In this document: in pieces, positions 1-7,645 of the stretch | How positions within the stretch are numbered: the stretch's first letter is position 1 | How the letters are laid out: the number at the start of each line of letters is the position of its first letter | NCBI GenBank assembly: GCA_021819025.1 | Contig: JAKASN010000005.1 | Span: forward strand, 1 to 15,976 | Source: Actinomycetes bacterium | Lineage (GTDB): Bacteria; Actinomycetota; Acidimicrobiia; Acidimicrobiales; Acidimicrobiaceae | Direction: 5' to 3' | DNA length: 15,976 nt | Program-made: the position numbers and the translations under genes | The notes under the pieces: generated by a model | Database searches by the model: none | Seen by the model: the letters and a program-made list of their open reading frames with translations, nothing else | Told to the model about the DNA's origin: nothing

Positions 1-918
1 TCGCTTAGCGAGGCTGCGGCGACCTGGATGGGGTATCGCTTCGACGTTGAAGTGGGGGTCGATGCCGTGGGAGCTTGTGTGGGGTCAAAAGAGTTCGTGG
101 CGAGTTTGCCGCAATATCTCAAGCTGCGCGATCCCTCGCGCTCCACGGTGCTCTATCCCTCGGTCTCGTATCCCACCTATGCGATGGGAGCGACCCTCGC
201 GGGCTGTGATGCGGTGGCGGTACCAGTTGGCAAAGATGGCGAGCTCGACTTTAGCGAGATCCCGCCCAGAGTGCTCGACGATACCCTGTGTTGCTGGGTC
301 AATTCGCCCTCTAACCCCACCGGCAAAGTCTCCGGATATGACCAAGTGGTGGCCCTGGGCCGCGAGTATGGCTTTGTCGTGGTTTCCGACGAGTGCTACG
401 TGGAATTCACCTGGAACTCATCCCCAGCCACGGTTCTTGAACTTGGTGCCCAGGGGGTTCTCGCGCTGCACTCGCTTTCCAAGCGTTCCAACTTTGCGGG
501 AGGGAGAGTGGGGTTTTACGCTGGCGACCAGCATCTCGTCTCGTACCTCTCCGAGGTGCGCAAACACGCCGGCGCCATGGTGGCAGGACCGATGCAGATC
601 ATCGCCGCCGCGCTCTTGGGTGACCAGGAACACGTTGAGGCCCAGCGGGAGCTCTATCGACAGCGCCTTGAGATCTTGATTTCGATCGCCGCTGCGCTCG
701 ATTTCGACGTCGCGATGCCCGAGGGGGGATTTTACGTCTGGATCGACGGCGGGGACAAAGATGGATTTGAGTTGGCGAGACTTTTTGCCATGCGCACTGG
801 CATCGTGGGAAGCCCCGGTGAGTTCTACGGCAGTTCTTCGAAGGACTTCCTGCGTATCGCGGCGGTGGCCCCGACATCCAAGCTCAGCGCCATTGCCGCT
901 AGTTTGTTAGGGAATTAA
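1..918 (+). CDS. dapC: N-succinyldiaminopimelate aminotransferase DapC (5' partial)
   Basis: PLP-dependent class I/II aminotransferase that should convert N-succinyl-2-amino-6-ketopimelate plus glutamate to N-succinyl-LL-DAP in the succinylase branch of lysine/meso-DAP synthesis (cytosol). The frame is open from base 1, so the N-terminus lies outside the window; 305 residues are visible of a family of roughly 360-400. Seen: the NSPSNPTG substrate/PLP loop (near 301-324), SDECY with the PLP-ring Asp and Tyr (near 385-400), and SLSKRSNFAGGRVGF, where the Schiff-base Lys is the codon at 481. The SLSKRSN-AG-R-GF signature is typical of actinobacterial DapC, which with the dapD and dapE neighbours decides the call. 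The gene ends 30 nt before dapD, so co-transcription is likely. A less specific aminotransferase is the only real alternative. Confidence 0.9.
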   Translation, partial: SLSEAAATWMGYRFDVEVGVDAVGACVGSKEFVASLPQYLKLRDPSRSTVLYPSVSYPTYAMGATLAGCDAVAVPVGKDGELDFSEIPPRVLDDTLCCWVNSPSNPTGKVSGYDQVVALGREYGFVVVSDECYVEFTWNSSPATVLELGAQGVLALHSLSKRSNFAGGRVGFYAGDQHLVSYLSEVRKHAGAMVAGPMQIIAAALLGDQEHVEAQRELYRQRLEILISIAAALDFDVAMPEGGFYVWIDGGDKDGFELARLFAMRTGIVGSPGEFYGSSSKDFLRIAAVAPTSKLSAIAASLLGN

Positions 919-948
919 TACAGCCAAGCGAGCCAAGGGAAGTATGCA

Positions 949-1770
949 ATGACGCTACAAGATGCCATCGAGGCCCTCTGGGCAAAGCGCGACGAGGTCG
1001 ATCTTCGCGCCAAGGAGAACTTCACCACCATTGCCGAGGCGATAGACGGACTCGACCAAGGAGACTATCGCGTCGCTTACTACGACGCCGAGGGTTCCGT
1101 GGTGGTAAGTGAGTGGCTCAAGCGCGCCATCTTGTTGTTGTTTCGCGCTACCGAGGCAGAAGTGTCGGTCGCGGGACCCTTCGAGTATCGCGACAAGATA
1201 CCTCTCAAGAGCGGTTACGAGGCTCTCGGGGTACGAGTGGTACCGGGAGCCTCGGCGCGCTGGGGGGCTTATCTCGCCCCAGGGGTCACCATGATGCCAA
1301 GCTATGTCAATATCGGAGCCCGCGTCGGGGGTGGAACCATGGTCGATACCTGGGCGACGGTGGGGTCATGCGCCCAGGTGGGCGAACGGGTGCACCTCGC
1401 CGGGGGCGTTGGAATCGGAGGGGTTCTCGAGCCCCCCCAAGCCGCGCCGGTCTTCATCGACGACGACGCCTTTATCGGATCTCGCGCCATGATCACCGAA
1501 GGAGCTCGGGTTGGTGCGGGCGCCGTGGTGGGCGCGGGAGTGATCCTCAACCCATCGATTCCGGTAATAGACACCGAGAGCGGCGAGGAGATTTCCCGGG
1601 GGATAGTGCCTCCTTGGTGTGTCGCGGTGGCCGGTTCGCGTGCCAAGACTTACCCGGGAGGGCAGTTCTATCTTCCTTGTGTGCTGGTGATCAAACGCCT
1701 CGAGGTTGGGGAGCGCCATGACAAGGTGGCCCTAAACGACTTTCTCCGCGATGCGGGAGTGGCGCTGTAG
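949..1770 (+). CDS. dapD: Tetrahydrodipicolinate N-succinyltransferase DapD
   Basis: Transfers succinyl from succinyl-CoA to tetrahydrodipicolinate, the step before DapC. The 273 residues match the ~274-residue E. coli-type enzyme rather than the longer mycobacterial form. After a helical N-terminal domain (about 1-95) comes a left-handed beta-helix of hexapeptide repeats with the hallmark run MPSYVNIGA, GGGTMVDTWATVGSCAQVG, VHLAGGVGIGGVLEP (about 110-165), then FIGSR and further repeats. The ATG has a good ribosome site, AAGGGA at 935-940 with 8-nt spacing. The stop overlaps the dapE start by one base, so translational coupling is likely. Nothing looks broken. Confidence 0.95.
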   Translation: MTLQDAIEALWAKRDEVDLRAKENFTTIAEAIDGLDQGDYRVAYYDAEGSVVVSEWLKRAILLLFRATEAEVSVAGPFEYRDKIPLKSGYEALGVRVVPGASARWGAYLAPGVTMMPSYVNIGARVGGGTMVDTWATVGSCAQVGERVHLAGGVGIGGVLEPPQAAPVFIDDDAFIGSRAMITEGARVGAGAVVGAGVILNPSIPVIDTESGEEISRGIVPPWCVAVAGSRAKTYPGGQFYLPCVLVIKRLEVGERHDKVALNDFLRDAGVAL

Positions 1771-2846
1771 TGGAAGGCGGCTCTGTCGATCTCGTTGCCC
1801 AGACCAAAGAGCTGGTGGCAATTGCGTCGGTATCGCGCGACGAGACCGAGATCGCCGACTACATTTGGGCCCAACTTCGCGCCAACGCCGGCTTTGTCAC
1901 CACCCGGGTCGCCAACAACATCATTGCCGTCGTACCTGGATATGACCCCGCCCATGGCGTGGTCATCGCTGGACATCTCGACACCGTGCCGCCGTCGCTG
2001 GCGACGCTTGCAGCCGAGGGGCCCGATGAAGTTATCGGGGTGGGTGCGGTGGACATGAAAGGTGGCTTGGCGGTGATGCTCGCTTTGGCGGCGTCTCGCC
2101 CCACGCAATCGGTCAAGCTGGTGTTCTACGCTTGTGAAGAGATCTCAAGAAGCCACTCCGGCCTTCTCGAGATCGAAAGAGCAGACCCCGGGCTTCTCGA
2201 GGGGAGCGCCGCGATTGTCATGGAGCCGACCGGAGGCTGGATCGAGGCAGGCTGTCAAGGCACCGCCAAGTTTCGCGTCACCGTGGGAGGACGCCGGGCC
2301 CACACTGCGCGACCCTGGATGGGTAGCAATGCCATTCACCGTGCCCACGGCGTCCTCGCTTGGTTGAGCTCCTATGAGCCGGCCGAATACAGCATCGACG
2401 GATGCCGCTACCGTGAAGCGCTCTCGGCGGTAAGCATCGCCGGCGGCATTGCGGGCAACGTGGTGCCCGAGGTGCTCAGCTTGGATATCAACTATCGCTT
2501 CGCCCCTCGTGGACGCGACCAAGAGGCTCTCAAAGAGCTCTCTGCCCAACTTGAAGCGCTTATCGATGCGTCCAGCGGAGATGCGGTTGAACTCATCGAG
2601 TGGGCGCCCTCGGCACCGCCGAGCCTCAGCAACCCCACCATCGCCACGCTGGTTGGCCTGGCCAAGGGTCAAGTGCGCGCCAAGCTCGGATGGACTGATG
2701 TGGCCTTTTTTTCAGAGCGGGCCATTCCAGCCTGCAACTTCGGACCCGGTGATCCGCTTATGGCACATAGCGAACTCGAAGTGGTCACCCGCGCGGAGCT
2801 TGACGAAGTCGCAGAGGCGATTTTGGCGTTATTTGCTACTAGCTGA
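1770..2846 (+). CDS. dapE: Succinyl-diaminopimelate desuccinylase DapE
   Basis: M20-family di-zinc amidohydrolase that removes succinate from N-succinyl-LL-DAP, completing the dapC-D-E set. 358 residues from a GTG that shares its first base with the dapD TAG; a GGGAG lies about 10 nt upstream inside dapD. Seen: GHLDTVPP with metal-binding His69 and Asp71; AVDMKGG with the bridging Asp95; ACEE with catalytic Glu123 and ligand Glu124; VMEPTGG with ligand Glu152; the lid-domain motif GRRAHTARPW; and the C-terminal ligand His333 in GDPLMAHSELE, preceded by TDVAFFSE. All expected metal ligands are present. M20 members are easily mislabelled, but operon context makes DapE secure. Confidence 0.92.
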   Translation: MEGGSVDLVAQTKELVAIASVSRDETEIADYIWAQLRANAGFVTTRVANNIIAVVPGYDPAHGVVIAGHLDTVPPSLATLAAEGPDEVIGVGAVDMKGGLAVMLALAASRPTQSVKLVFYACEEISRSHSGLLEIERADPGLLEGSAAIVMEPTGGWIEAGCQGTAKFRVTVGGRRAHTARPWMGSNAIHRAHGVLAWLSSYEPAEYSIDGCRYREALSAVSIAGGIAGNVVPEVLSLDINYRFAPRGRDQEALKELSAQLEALIDASSGDAVELIEWAPSAPPSLSNPTIATLVGLAKGQVRAKLGWTDVAFFSERAIPACNFGPGDPLMAHSELEVVTRAELDEVAEAILALFATS

Positions 2847-2858
2847 GTCGTCGACTCA
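2844..2858. terminator. Possible short bidirectional hairpin between convergent dapE and lexA
   Basis: TGAGTC (2844-2849) and GACTCA (2853-2858) form a perfect 6-bp stem with a 3-nt loop, starting at the dapE stop codon and lying in the 22-bp gap before the lexA stop. There is no T-tract on either side, so it is a weak candidate for intrinsic termination. Confidence 0.25.
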
Positions 2859-2868
2859 AGCGCAGCAG

Positions 2869-3534
2869 CTAGAACTCCCGTTGCAAGAAGACTACTTTGC
2901 CGTAGATCTCCACCTCAGTGGCGTCGAACTCCATGGGCTGGTAGTTGGGATTGGCCGGGTTGAGGGTGACGCGATTGCGCTGGTAGTCAAAGTCGAAACG
3001 CTTGATCGTCGCCTCTTGCTGGTCGAAGATTCCTGCCACGACAATCTCCCCTGAGTTTGCGGTGTTTTGGTGCTTTGCCACCACGATGTCGCGCTCAAGA
3101 ATTCCGTCCCCGATCATGGAGTCGCCCTTGACACGTAAGGCAAAGAGTGTGCCTGGCGATCCCACGTGGCGGGGTACCGCCACCGAGTCGCCGGTGTAGT
3201 TCTCCGTGGCGAGGGTTCCTATCCCCGCGGCGACATCTCCGAGCAGAGGTACCGCTACGGTCTCGTCGGAGATGGAAAGTTCGTCACGGCCGGGAAGGTT
3301 AACCCTTAGGGCTCGCGGCTTGGAGGGATCGCGCTCAATAAAGCCCTGCTTTTGGAGCACACCAAGATGGAACTGCACCGAAGATGGGGAGGCGAGGCCA
3401 CAAGCTTCACCGATCTCTCTAACCGAGGGAGGATACCCGCGCGACTTCTGTGTCCGGTCGATGAAGGCGAGGATGTCCCGACGCTTCTTGGTCAGCAGAT
3501 CACTGGAAGCTGGTTGCATAGGCATTGCTTGCAT
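2869..3534 (-). CDS. lexA: LexA SOS repressor / self-cleaving S24 peptidase
   Basis: Transcriptional repressor of the DNA-damage response; activated RecA triggers self-cleavage. 221 residues. The N-terminal winged helix (about 15-78) shows RGYPPSVREIGEACGLASPSSVQFHL and the wing IERDPSKPRALRV. The C-terminal S24 domain shows the cleavage dipeptide Ala103-Gly104 (VAAGIG), nucleophile Ser139 (KGDSMIGDGI) and general-base Lys178 (ATIKRF). Domain and catalytic residues are complete, so it should be functional. Start choice is uncertain: ATGs lie at 3534, 3525 and 3519, none with a Shine-Dalgarno, and a GATAAT (-10-like, complement of 3535-3540) directly abuts the first, so the mRNA may be near-leaderless and begin at the second or third ATG. 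It is divergent from the LysM gene with a shared SOS box, implying autoregulation. Confidence 0.96.
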   Translation of the reverse strand: MQAMPMQPASSDLLTKKRRDILAFIDRTQKSRGYPPSVREIGEACGLASPSSVQFHLGVLQKQGFIERDPSKPRALRVNLPGRDELSISDETVAVPLLGDVAAGIGTLATENYTGDSVAVPRHVGSPGTLFALRVKGDSMIGDGILERDIVVAKHQNTANSGEIVVAGIFDQQEATIKRFDFDYQRNRVTLNPANPNYQPMEFDATEVEIYGKVVFLQREF

Positions 3535-3583
3535 ATTATCAGGTAATTCTCGTTAGGCAGGCGAATTGTTCGAAAAAACCGAA

Positions 3584-3597
3584 CGAACAAGCGTTCT
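3584..3597. promoter_or_regulatory. SOS box (LexA operator) between lexA and the LysM gene
   Basis: CGAAC-AAGC-GTTCT matches the actinobacterial/Gram-positive LexA operator CGAAC-N4-GTTCG with a single mismatch in the last base. It lies 44 nt upstream of the chosen LysM start and about 50 nt upstream of lexA, and touches a -10-like TATAAG (3597-3602) for the LysM gene, so bound LexA would block that promoter. A second inverted pair, GTTCG (3568-3572) and CGAAC (3580-3584), sits alongside but has the opposite half-site orientation and a 7-nt spacer. Confidence 0.8.
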
Positions 3598-3628
3598 ATA
3601 AGATAGCATGAGTGTTCGAGAGACGGTT

Positions 3629-3634
3629 GAGGAG
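3629..3634 (+). promoter_or_regulatory. Ribosome binding site deciding the LysM gene start
   Basis: GAGGAG six bases before the ATG at 3641. The in-frame ATG at 3608 has no such site and lies only a few bases after the likely -10, so 3641 is preferred. Confidence 0.65.
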
Positions 3635-3640
3635 TGCACC

Positions 3641-4090
3641 ATGAATCCAACGCTTGAGAGTTCCGCCAGTTCTAAAAGATTCCCATACCCGGTGTCGCCG
3701 CACAACGCGGCTCGGGTGACGAGGACGCCCCAGCTCAGGTTGGTAGCCGACTCTGAGGCATTTGCTAAGGTCGCGGTAGTCGATTCCCATTTCGGCACCC
3801 TTAGAGAGGATCGTTCTCGGCGTGCTACGCATTCGGTCAAGTCGGTAGCTTTCGTGGTGTCGACGCTTCTGATCGCAATTTTGGGGATCTTTTTCGTGAG
3901 CGTCAAAGACGCCCAGACTTCGCCGGGGCTGGTCTCCAATACTCTCTACACAGTTAGATCCGGCGATACCATCTGGTCAATAGCGACGCGCTTTGCCAAC
4001 GGGGGAAACGTCTCCGCCCTTGAATACCGCCTCTTTGAAGAGACCGGCACCACGTCTTTGACTCCCGGAGAAAAGATCCGTATTCCTTAG
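3641..4090 (+). CDS. LysM-domain membrane protein, probable SOS-induced division/cell-wall factor
   Basis: 149 residues: a cytoplasmic N-terminal stretch (about 1-66), one membrane helix (about 68-88, AFVVSTLLIAILGIFFV) and a C-terminal extracytoplasmic LysM peptidoglycan-binding domain (about 101-149: YTVRSGDTIWSIATRFA ... LTPGEKIRIP). This single-helix plus LysM layout, divergent from lexA under an SOS box, matches the genomic place of YneA in Bacillus and Rv2719c (ChiZ) in mycobacteria, which delay division after DNA damage. From this I infer damage-induced expression and a role at the envelope; no catalytic domain is visible, so hydrolase activity is not claimed. The next conserved neighbour, nrdR, is displaced by about 3 kb of inserted genes. 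Confidence 0.8.
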   Translation: MNPTLESSASSKRFPYPVSPHNAARVTRTPQLRLVADSEAFAKVAVVDSHFGTLREDRSRRATHSVKSVAFVVSTLLIAILGIFFVSVKDAQTSPGLVSNTLYTVRSGDTIWSIATRFANGGNVSALEYRLFEETGTTSLTPGEKIRIP

Positions 4091-4172
4091 CAGTTAGCGG
4101 CGACGTGTTTCCTCCCTGAGGAGCTTTGAGCCCCGTGTTTGTGACACTTCAAGGCGAGCAGGGGAGATACTC

Positions 4173-4418
4173 TTGGCAAGGCAATGGAGTTGTCGTGCTC
4201 TGTCTGAAGCCTTCGGCGTCGAGGATAATTGTGGCATCGATGGCTATCCTTTGGAGACTTTGCTGAGTCGAGCTGACCTGCAGAGCCTCAAGCGCTGGGT
4301 CTTCGTAGATGCCATATTTGGAGGGCGCAAAGGCGCGCAACGGCTTGCGATGGTGGCAAAGGGACCTCCCCGGGGGCGAAAGTCCTCAATAGGCCTGATG
4401 CTGGGGGCATTGGGCTAA
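4173..4418 (+). CDS. Small hypothetical protein (doubtful)
   Basis: An 81-residue frame from a TTG with GGGGAG at 4161-4166 and 6-nt spacing, which is a good ribosome site. The middle looks protein-like (acidic-hydrophobic N-terminal half, then a basic Gly/Arg/Lys-rich tail), but I recognise no family, signal peptide or membrane helix. It fills the gap between the LysM gene and the convergent c-di-GMP enzyme. It could be a real small gene, a remnant, or chance; the competing reverse-strand frame at 4149-4340 looks less plausible. Confidence 0.3.
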   Translation: MARQWSCRALSEAFGVEDNCGIDGYPLETLLSRADLQSLKRWVFVDAIFGGRKGAQRLAMVAKGPPRGRKSSIGLMLGALG

Positions 4419-4458
4419 CCGCGCCCGCGCAAACGAGTGCTATGGCGCGAGGTAGTTT

Positions 4459-6888
4459 TCAGTTGCGGATTTCGCCGCTTCGGTAGGGCCTGAAGTCGCT
4501 GGTGTCAAAGCGGGCTCGCTTGGGCGCTTCGCCAAGGGGATCGAGAAGTCCGAGGAGGCGCCCCACTGCGTCAGGGGCGATGGGGCGTGAAAATAAGTAG
4601 CCTTGGCCAGTTTCGACCTCTTCATCCTTGAGACGCTGACGCTGGAGGTCAGTTTCGATGCCCTCCGCGACGGTTTCGAGCCCGAGAACTTTGCCGAGTT
4701 GGGCGAGAGTATGTATTAGCGCCATGGACTCTTGGGAATCTCCAACCTCTGATACGAAGGATCGGTCAATCTTGAGTACGTCAACTGGGAACTGGCGTAG
4801 ATAGGCGAGCGAGGAGTAGCCGGTGCCGAAGTCGTCGATGGCAAGGCGGACCCCGAGCGACTTGAGCTGCTGGAGGCGTACCGCGACCATCTCGGCATCT
4901 CTCATGAGGACGGTCTCGGTCATTTCCAGGATGAGCAGTTCAGCTTCAAAGCCGCTCTCTTCAAGGGCGTCGCGGACGTCATCGAGGAGCTGGGGGACTT
5001 CGAGTTGTTTCCCCGAGACGTTGATGGCCACGCTGATGCGGTGTCCCTCAGCGCACCACGCTGCACCTTGTCGGCACGCTTGGTGCAGTATCTTGCGGCC
5101 CAGAGGTATGATAAGGCCAGTCTCTTCGAGTTCGTGGATGAAGCTTTCGGGCTCGATGACTCCCTTTTCGCGATGGTTCCAGCGCAGCAATGCTTCGACT
5201 CCGGTGATGGCGTTGCTCTCGAGGTTGAAGATGGGCTGGTACAAAAGGAAAAATTCGTCGCAGGCCAAGGCGATGTCCAACTCCACGCCGAGCATATGGC
5301 GGCTGGTGACCGCAGACTGCATTTCGGTGGCAAAGATCACCGCACGGCGCTTACCAGCGGCCTTGGCCCGATAGAGCGCGATGTCGGCATCGCGGAGTAG
5401 CTCTTCGGGCCTGGCGCGGTCACCCATGGCGATGCCGATGCTGGCATTCACGCGAAAGGTAGCGTCGCTTCCGGGGATCTCAAAGGGCGTGCTCAGTACG
5501 TCGAGGATGCGATCGGAGACGACTTCGATCCCAGCGTCAAGTGAGGGCCCCTCCACCAGGATGACGAACTCGTCGCCTCCGAGGCGCCCTACGGTGTCCT
5601 CTCCGCGGATGGTGCCCGCCAGCCTCGCCCCCACTGCGGCGAGCAGTGCATCGCCAGTGCGATGCCCCATGGTGTCGTTGACGCCTTTGAAGTCGTCGAG
5701 GTCCAAAAAGAGTACCGCACAAGAGAGGCCATGGCTTCTCGCGCGCGCCAGCATGTGCTCGATACGATCGAGTATCAATGCCCGGTTGGGCAGACCGGTG
5801 AGCGAGTCGTGCAGAGCCTGGTAGCGCAGTTCTTCGGTGCGAGTGCGGACCAGCTCTTCGGCCCTGGCGCGACCTGAACCGAGCAAATCGATGACCCCGG
5901 CTAAAAAGACGCTGAGTGCGATGCCGCCGAGGAGCAGCGCCAGCGCATCTCCGTCTCCAATGATGCTTGCGCTCGAGACGTACCCGTAGGTCTGAGTCCT
6001 CCAGCCTTGATGGAGGTTGGTGGTAACTAGATGCGATCCCTTCGGCGCATTGCCGTCGCTGATGGTGACATTTGAGGTGGGGGTGTGATAAACCAGCGAC
6101 AATGCGATGCCGGGGTGGGAGTCCAGGATGCGACCCAGCATCACCTTCGGGTCGAGCACCACGTTCATCCATCCGATGAATGCTTTGCGTCGTGCCCCAA
6201 CCGTCGCTGGGAGCGCTCCATTCGCGTAGATGGGATCGATGACCTCCACATAGGTCTTCTTGGCGATGGCGAACGGAGCGTAAGCGTAAATTGCCAAGTC
6301 CCGGGTGGTCTGGCTCACGGCGCCCAAGGCACCCGCGCAATAGTCGAGTCCGAGAGGCGGCGCGTCCTTGACAACCCGTGTTGCTTGGAGCTGAGCAAGG
6401 CAGTAGTAAGGCCGGGATCCCGAGGGAGTTACTCCCAGTCTTGGGCCCCCAGGCACTTCTGTGGCACCCCAAGTGGCGTGGCGCGCTTGAAATTGCGCCA
6501 GCTGCGCGCCTGGGACGACGGTCACCATCGCTGAGCTGATGATCTCCGGAAAGCGATCCAGCGCCCATATCGCGCGCACCCGCTGTGTAAATTGTGCTTC
6601 GCTGATTGATGGGTTGTCAGCGACAAACGCCGCAGCGCCGATGAGAAAGTCCTGTTCGCGTGCGATATTGAACGCGACGTTGGAGGTTATCTCGCCTGCG
6701 GTGGCTTGTAGCGCCCGCTGTGAAGTGGCGGCGTCGTTATTAGCGAGGCTCTGTGCGCCAAGAGATGAGACCACCACGCCCACAGCGACAACCAACGCAG
6801 CCACTGCGGTCCAGGCGTGAAACTTGCTCCTGATAGTGCTGAGCAAGGAGCTCACGCGGCTCACCTTCGCTCTCGAAATCCGCGCCAT
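4459..6888 (-). CDS. CHASE-GGDEF-EAL cyclic-di-GMP synthase/phosphodiesterase, membrane bound
   Basis: 809 residues from the ATG at 6888. Layout: short basic N-terminus, membrane helix (about 26-43), extracytoplasmic CHASE-type sensor (about 63-300), second helix (about 315-336), GGDEF domain (about 358-518) and EAL domain (about 538-783). The GGDEF motif is intact (RLGGDEF, 437-441), with an RxxD product-inhibition site (RGED, 428-431) five residues before it. The EAL domain keeps GVEALLRW (EAL 565-567), EMTE, DDFGTGYSSL (685-694), LKID and EGIET, so both making and breaking c-di-GMP look possible; the net direction cannot be read. A GTG at 6984 gives a 32-residue extension without a good ribosome site. 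It sits divergent from nrdR and splits the usual lexA-LysM-nrdR order. Confidence 0.9.
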   Translation of the reverse strand: MARISRAKVSRVSSLLSTIRSKFHAWTAVAALVVAVGVVVSSLGAQSLANNDAATSQRALQATAGEITSNVAFNIAREQDFLIGAAAFVADNPSISEAQFTQRVRAIWALDRFPEIISSAMVTVVPGAQLAQFQARHATWGATEVPGGPRLGVTPSGSRPYYCLAQLQATRVVKDAPPLGLDYCAGALGAVSQTTRDLAIYAYAPFAIAKKTYVEVIDPIYANGALPATVGARRKAFIGWMNVVLDPKVMLGRILDSHPGIALSLVYHTPTSNVTISDGNAPKGSHLVTTNLHQGWRTQTYGYVSSASIIGDGDALALLLGGIALSVFLAGVIDLLGSGRARAEELVRTRTEELRYQALHDSLTGLPNRALILDRIEHMLARARSHGLSCAVLFLDLDDFKGVNDTMGHRTGDALLAAVGARLAGTIRGEDTVGRLGGDEFVILVEGPSLDAGIEVVSDRILDVLSTPFEIPGSDATFRVNASIGIAMGDRARPEELLRDADIALYRAKAAGKRRAVIFATEMQSAVTSRHMLGVELDIALACDEFFLLYQPIFNLESNAITGVEALLRWNHREKGVIEPESFIHELEETGLIIPLGRKILHQACRQGAAWCAEGHRISVAINVSGKQLEVPQLLDDVRDALEESGFEAELLILEMTETVLMRDAEMVAVRLQQLKSLGVRLAIDDFGTGYSSLAYLRQFPVDVLKIDRSFVSEVGDSQESMALIHTLAQLGKVLGLETVAEGIETDLQRQRLKDEEVETGQGYLFSRPIAPDAVGRLLGLLDPLGEAPKRARFDTSDFRPYRSGEIRN

Positions 6889-7020
6889 AGCGCCACCGGT
6901 GGCCACCTTTTCATTGATGCCAAAAAGAGTATTTTCGACGCAAAGTGCCCTGGGGTTGAGCGATAATACGCCCAACTGGCGCACCCCGCGAGCCCTTGAT
7001 GCTCGGTTTTGCCCGCTTGC

Positions 7021-7050
7021 TTGGCTATTGCGGGTAGTTTCGGATACTCT
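7021..7050 (+). promoter_or_regulatory. Possible promoter for nrdR
   Basis: TTGGCT (7021-7026) and TACTCT (7045-7050) with an 18-nt spacer form a moderate sigma70-like pair about 45 nt upstream of the nrdR ATG, in the divergent gap with the c-di-GMP enzyme. Confidence 0.35.
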
Positions 7051-7094
7051 TATGCCATCGGCTCGATATTCGCCGAGGCTAGAGGTGTGAAGGT

Positions 7095-7556
7095 ATGCGT
7101 TGTCCGGGTTGCGGCGATCAGGAGAATCGCGTAGTCGACTCCCGGGTGATTGAGGATGGTCGTGCCATTCGCAGGCGCCGGGAGTGTTCGGTGTGCCTGC
7201 GGCGCTTTACCACCTTTGAGCGGATAGAAGAGTCACCCCTCATGGTGGAGAAGCGCTCCGGGGAGCGGGAACTCTTTGATCCCAGCAAGCTCTACGGCGG
7301 AATTGCTGCGGCGATGAAGAACCGCCCCATCACTGAGCTGGAGATACAAAAGGTGGTCAACGAGATCGAGGAGTCTTTGCGCTTGCACGGTAGTGAAGTT
7401 CGCAGCGCCGAGATTGGAGCACTGGTACTGCGCCACCTTCGCGAGATCGATAAGGTTGGCTATCTCCGTTTTGCCTCGGTGCACAAATACTTTGAGCACG
7501 CTGAAGATTTCGAGCGCGAGGTGGCGGATTTGCGCATTGACCCGGAATCTCCTTAG
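7095..7556 (+). CDS. nrdR: Transcriptional repressor NrdR
   Basis: Zinc-ribbon plus ATP-cone regulator that represses ribonucleotide reductase genes in response to nucleotide levels. 153 residues, the normal size. Seen: zinc ligands Cys3, Cys6, Cys31, Cys34 (MRCPGCG and RRECSVCLRRFTTFER), the DNA-binding basic stretch (GRAIRRRRE) and the ATP-cone (about 46-136, beginning LMVEKRSGERELFDPSKL). AGAGG lies 9 nt before the ATG. Its closeness to lexA and a LysM gene fits actinobacterial order. No ribonucleotide reductase gene or recognisable paired NrdR box is in the window, so its targets lie elsewhere. Confidence 0.96.
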   Translation: MRCPGCGDQENRVVDSRVIEDGRAIRRRRECSVCLRRFTTFERIEESPLMVEKRSGERELFDPSKLYGGIAAAMKNRPITELEIQKVVNEIEESLRLHGSEVRSAEIGALVLRHLREIDKVGYLRFASVHKYFEHAEDFEREVADLRIDPESP

Positions 7557-7633
7557 CGATAACCAATCGGGTGAGGGAGGGGCGAGGAATTCTCCTGAGC
7601 CGAGGGGGAGTAGCCTTAGAGGTGCTATCTCTT

Positions 7634-7639
7634 GAAAGG
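7634..7639 (+). promoter_or_regulatory. Ribosome binding site deciding the SRPBCC gene start
   Basis: GAAAGG, six bases before TTG 7646. The upstream in-frame GTG at 7571 would add 25 residues that do not look like the start of the fold. Confidence 0.55.
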
Positions 7640-7645
7640 CACCCA

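Noticed and set aside
3568..3584. GTTCG-N7-CGAAC as a second LexA operator
   Set aside because: Half-sites are in the reverse orientation and the spacer is 7 nt, unlike CGAAC-N4-GTTCG; kept only as a note beside the true box.
5537..6568. 343-residue reverse frame overlapping the CHASE-GGDEF-EAL gene
   Set aside because: Shadow in another frame of a clearly coding region with intact GGDEF and CHASE segments.
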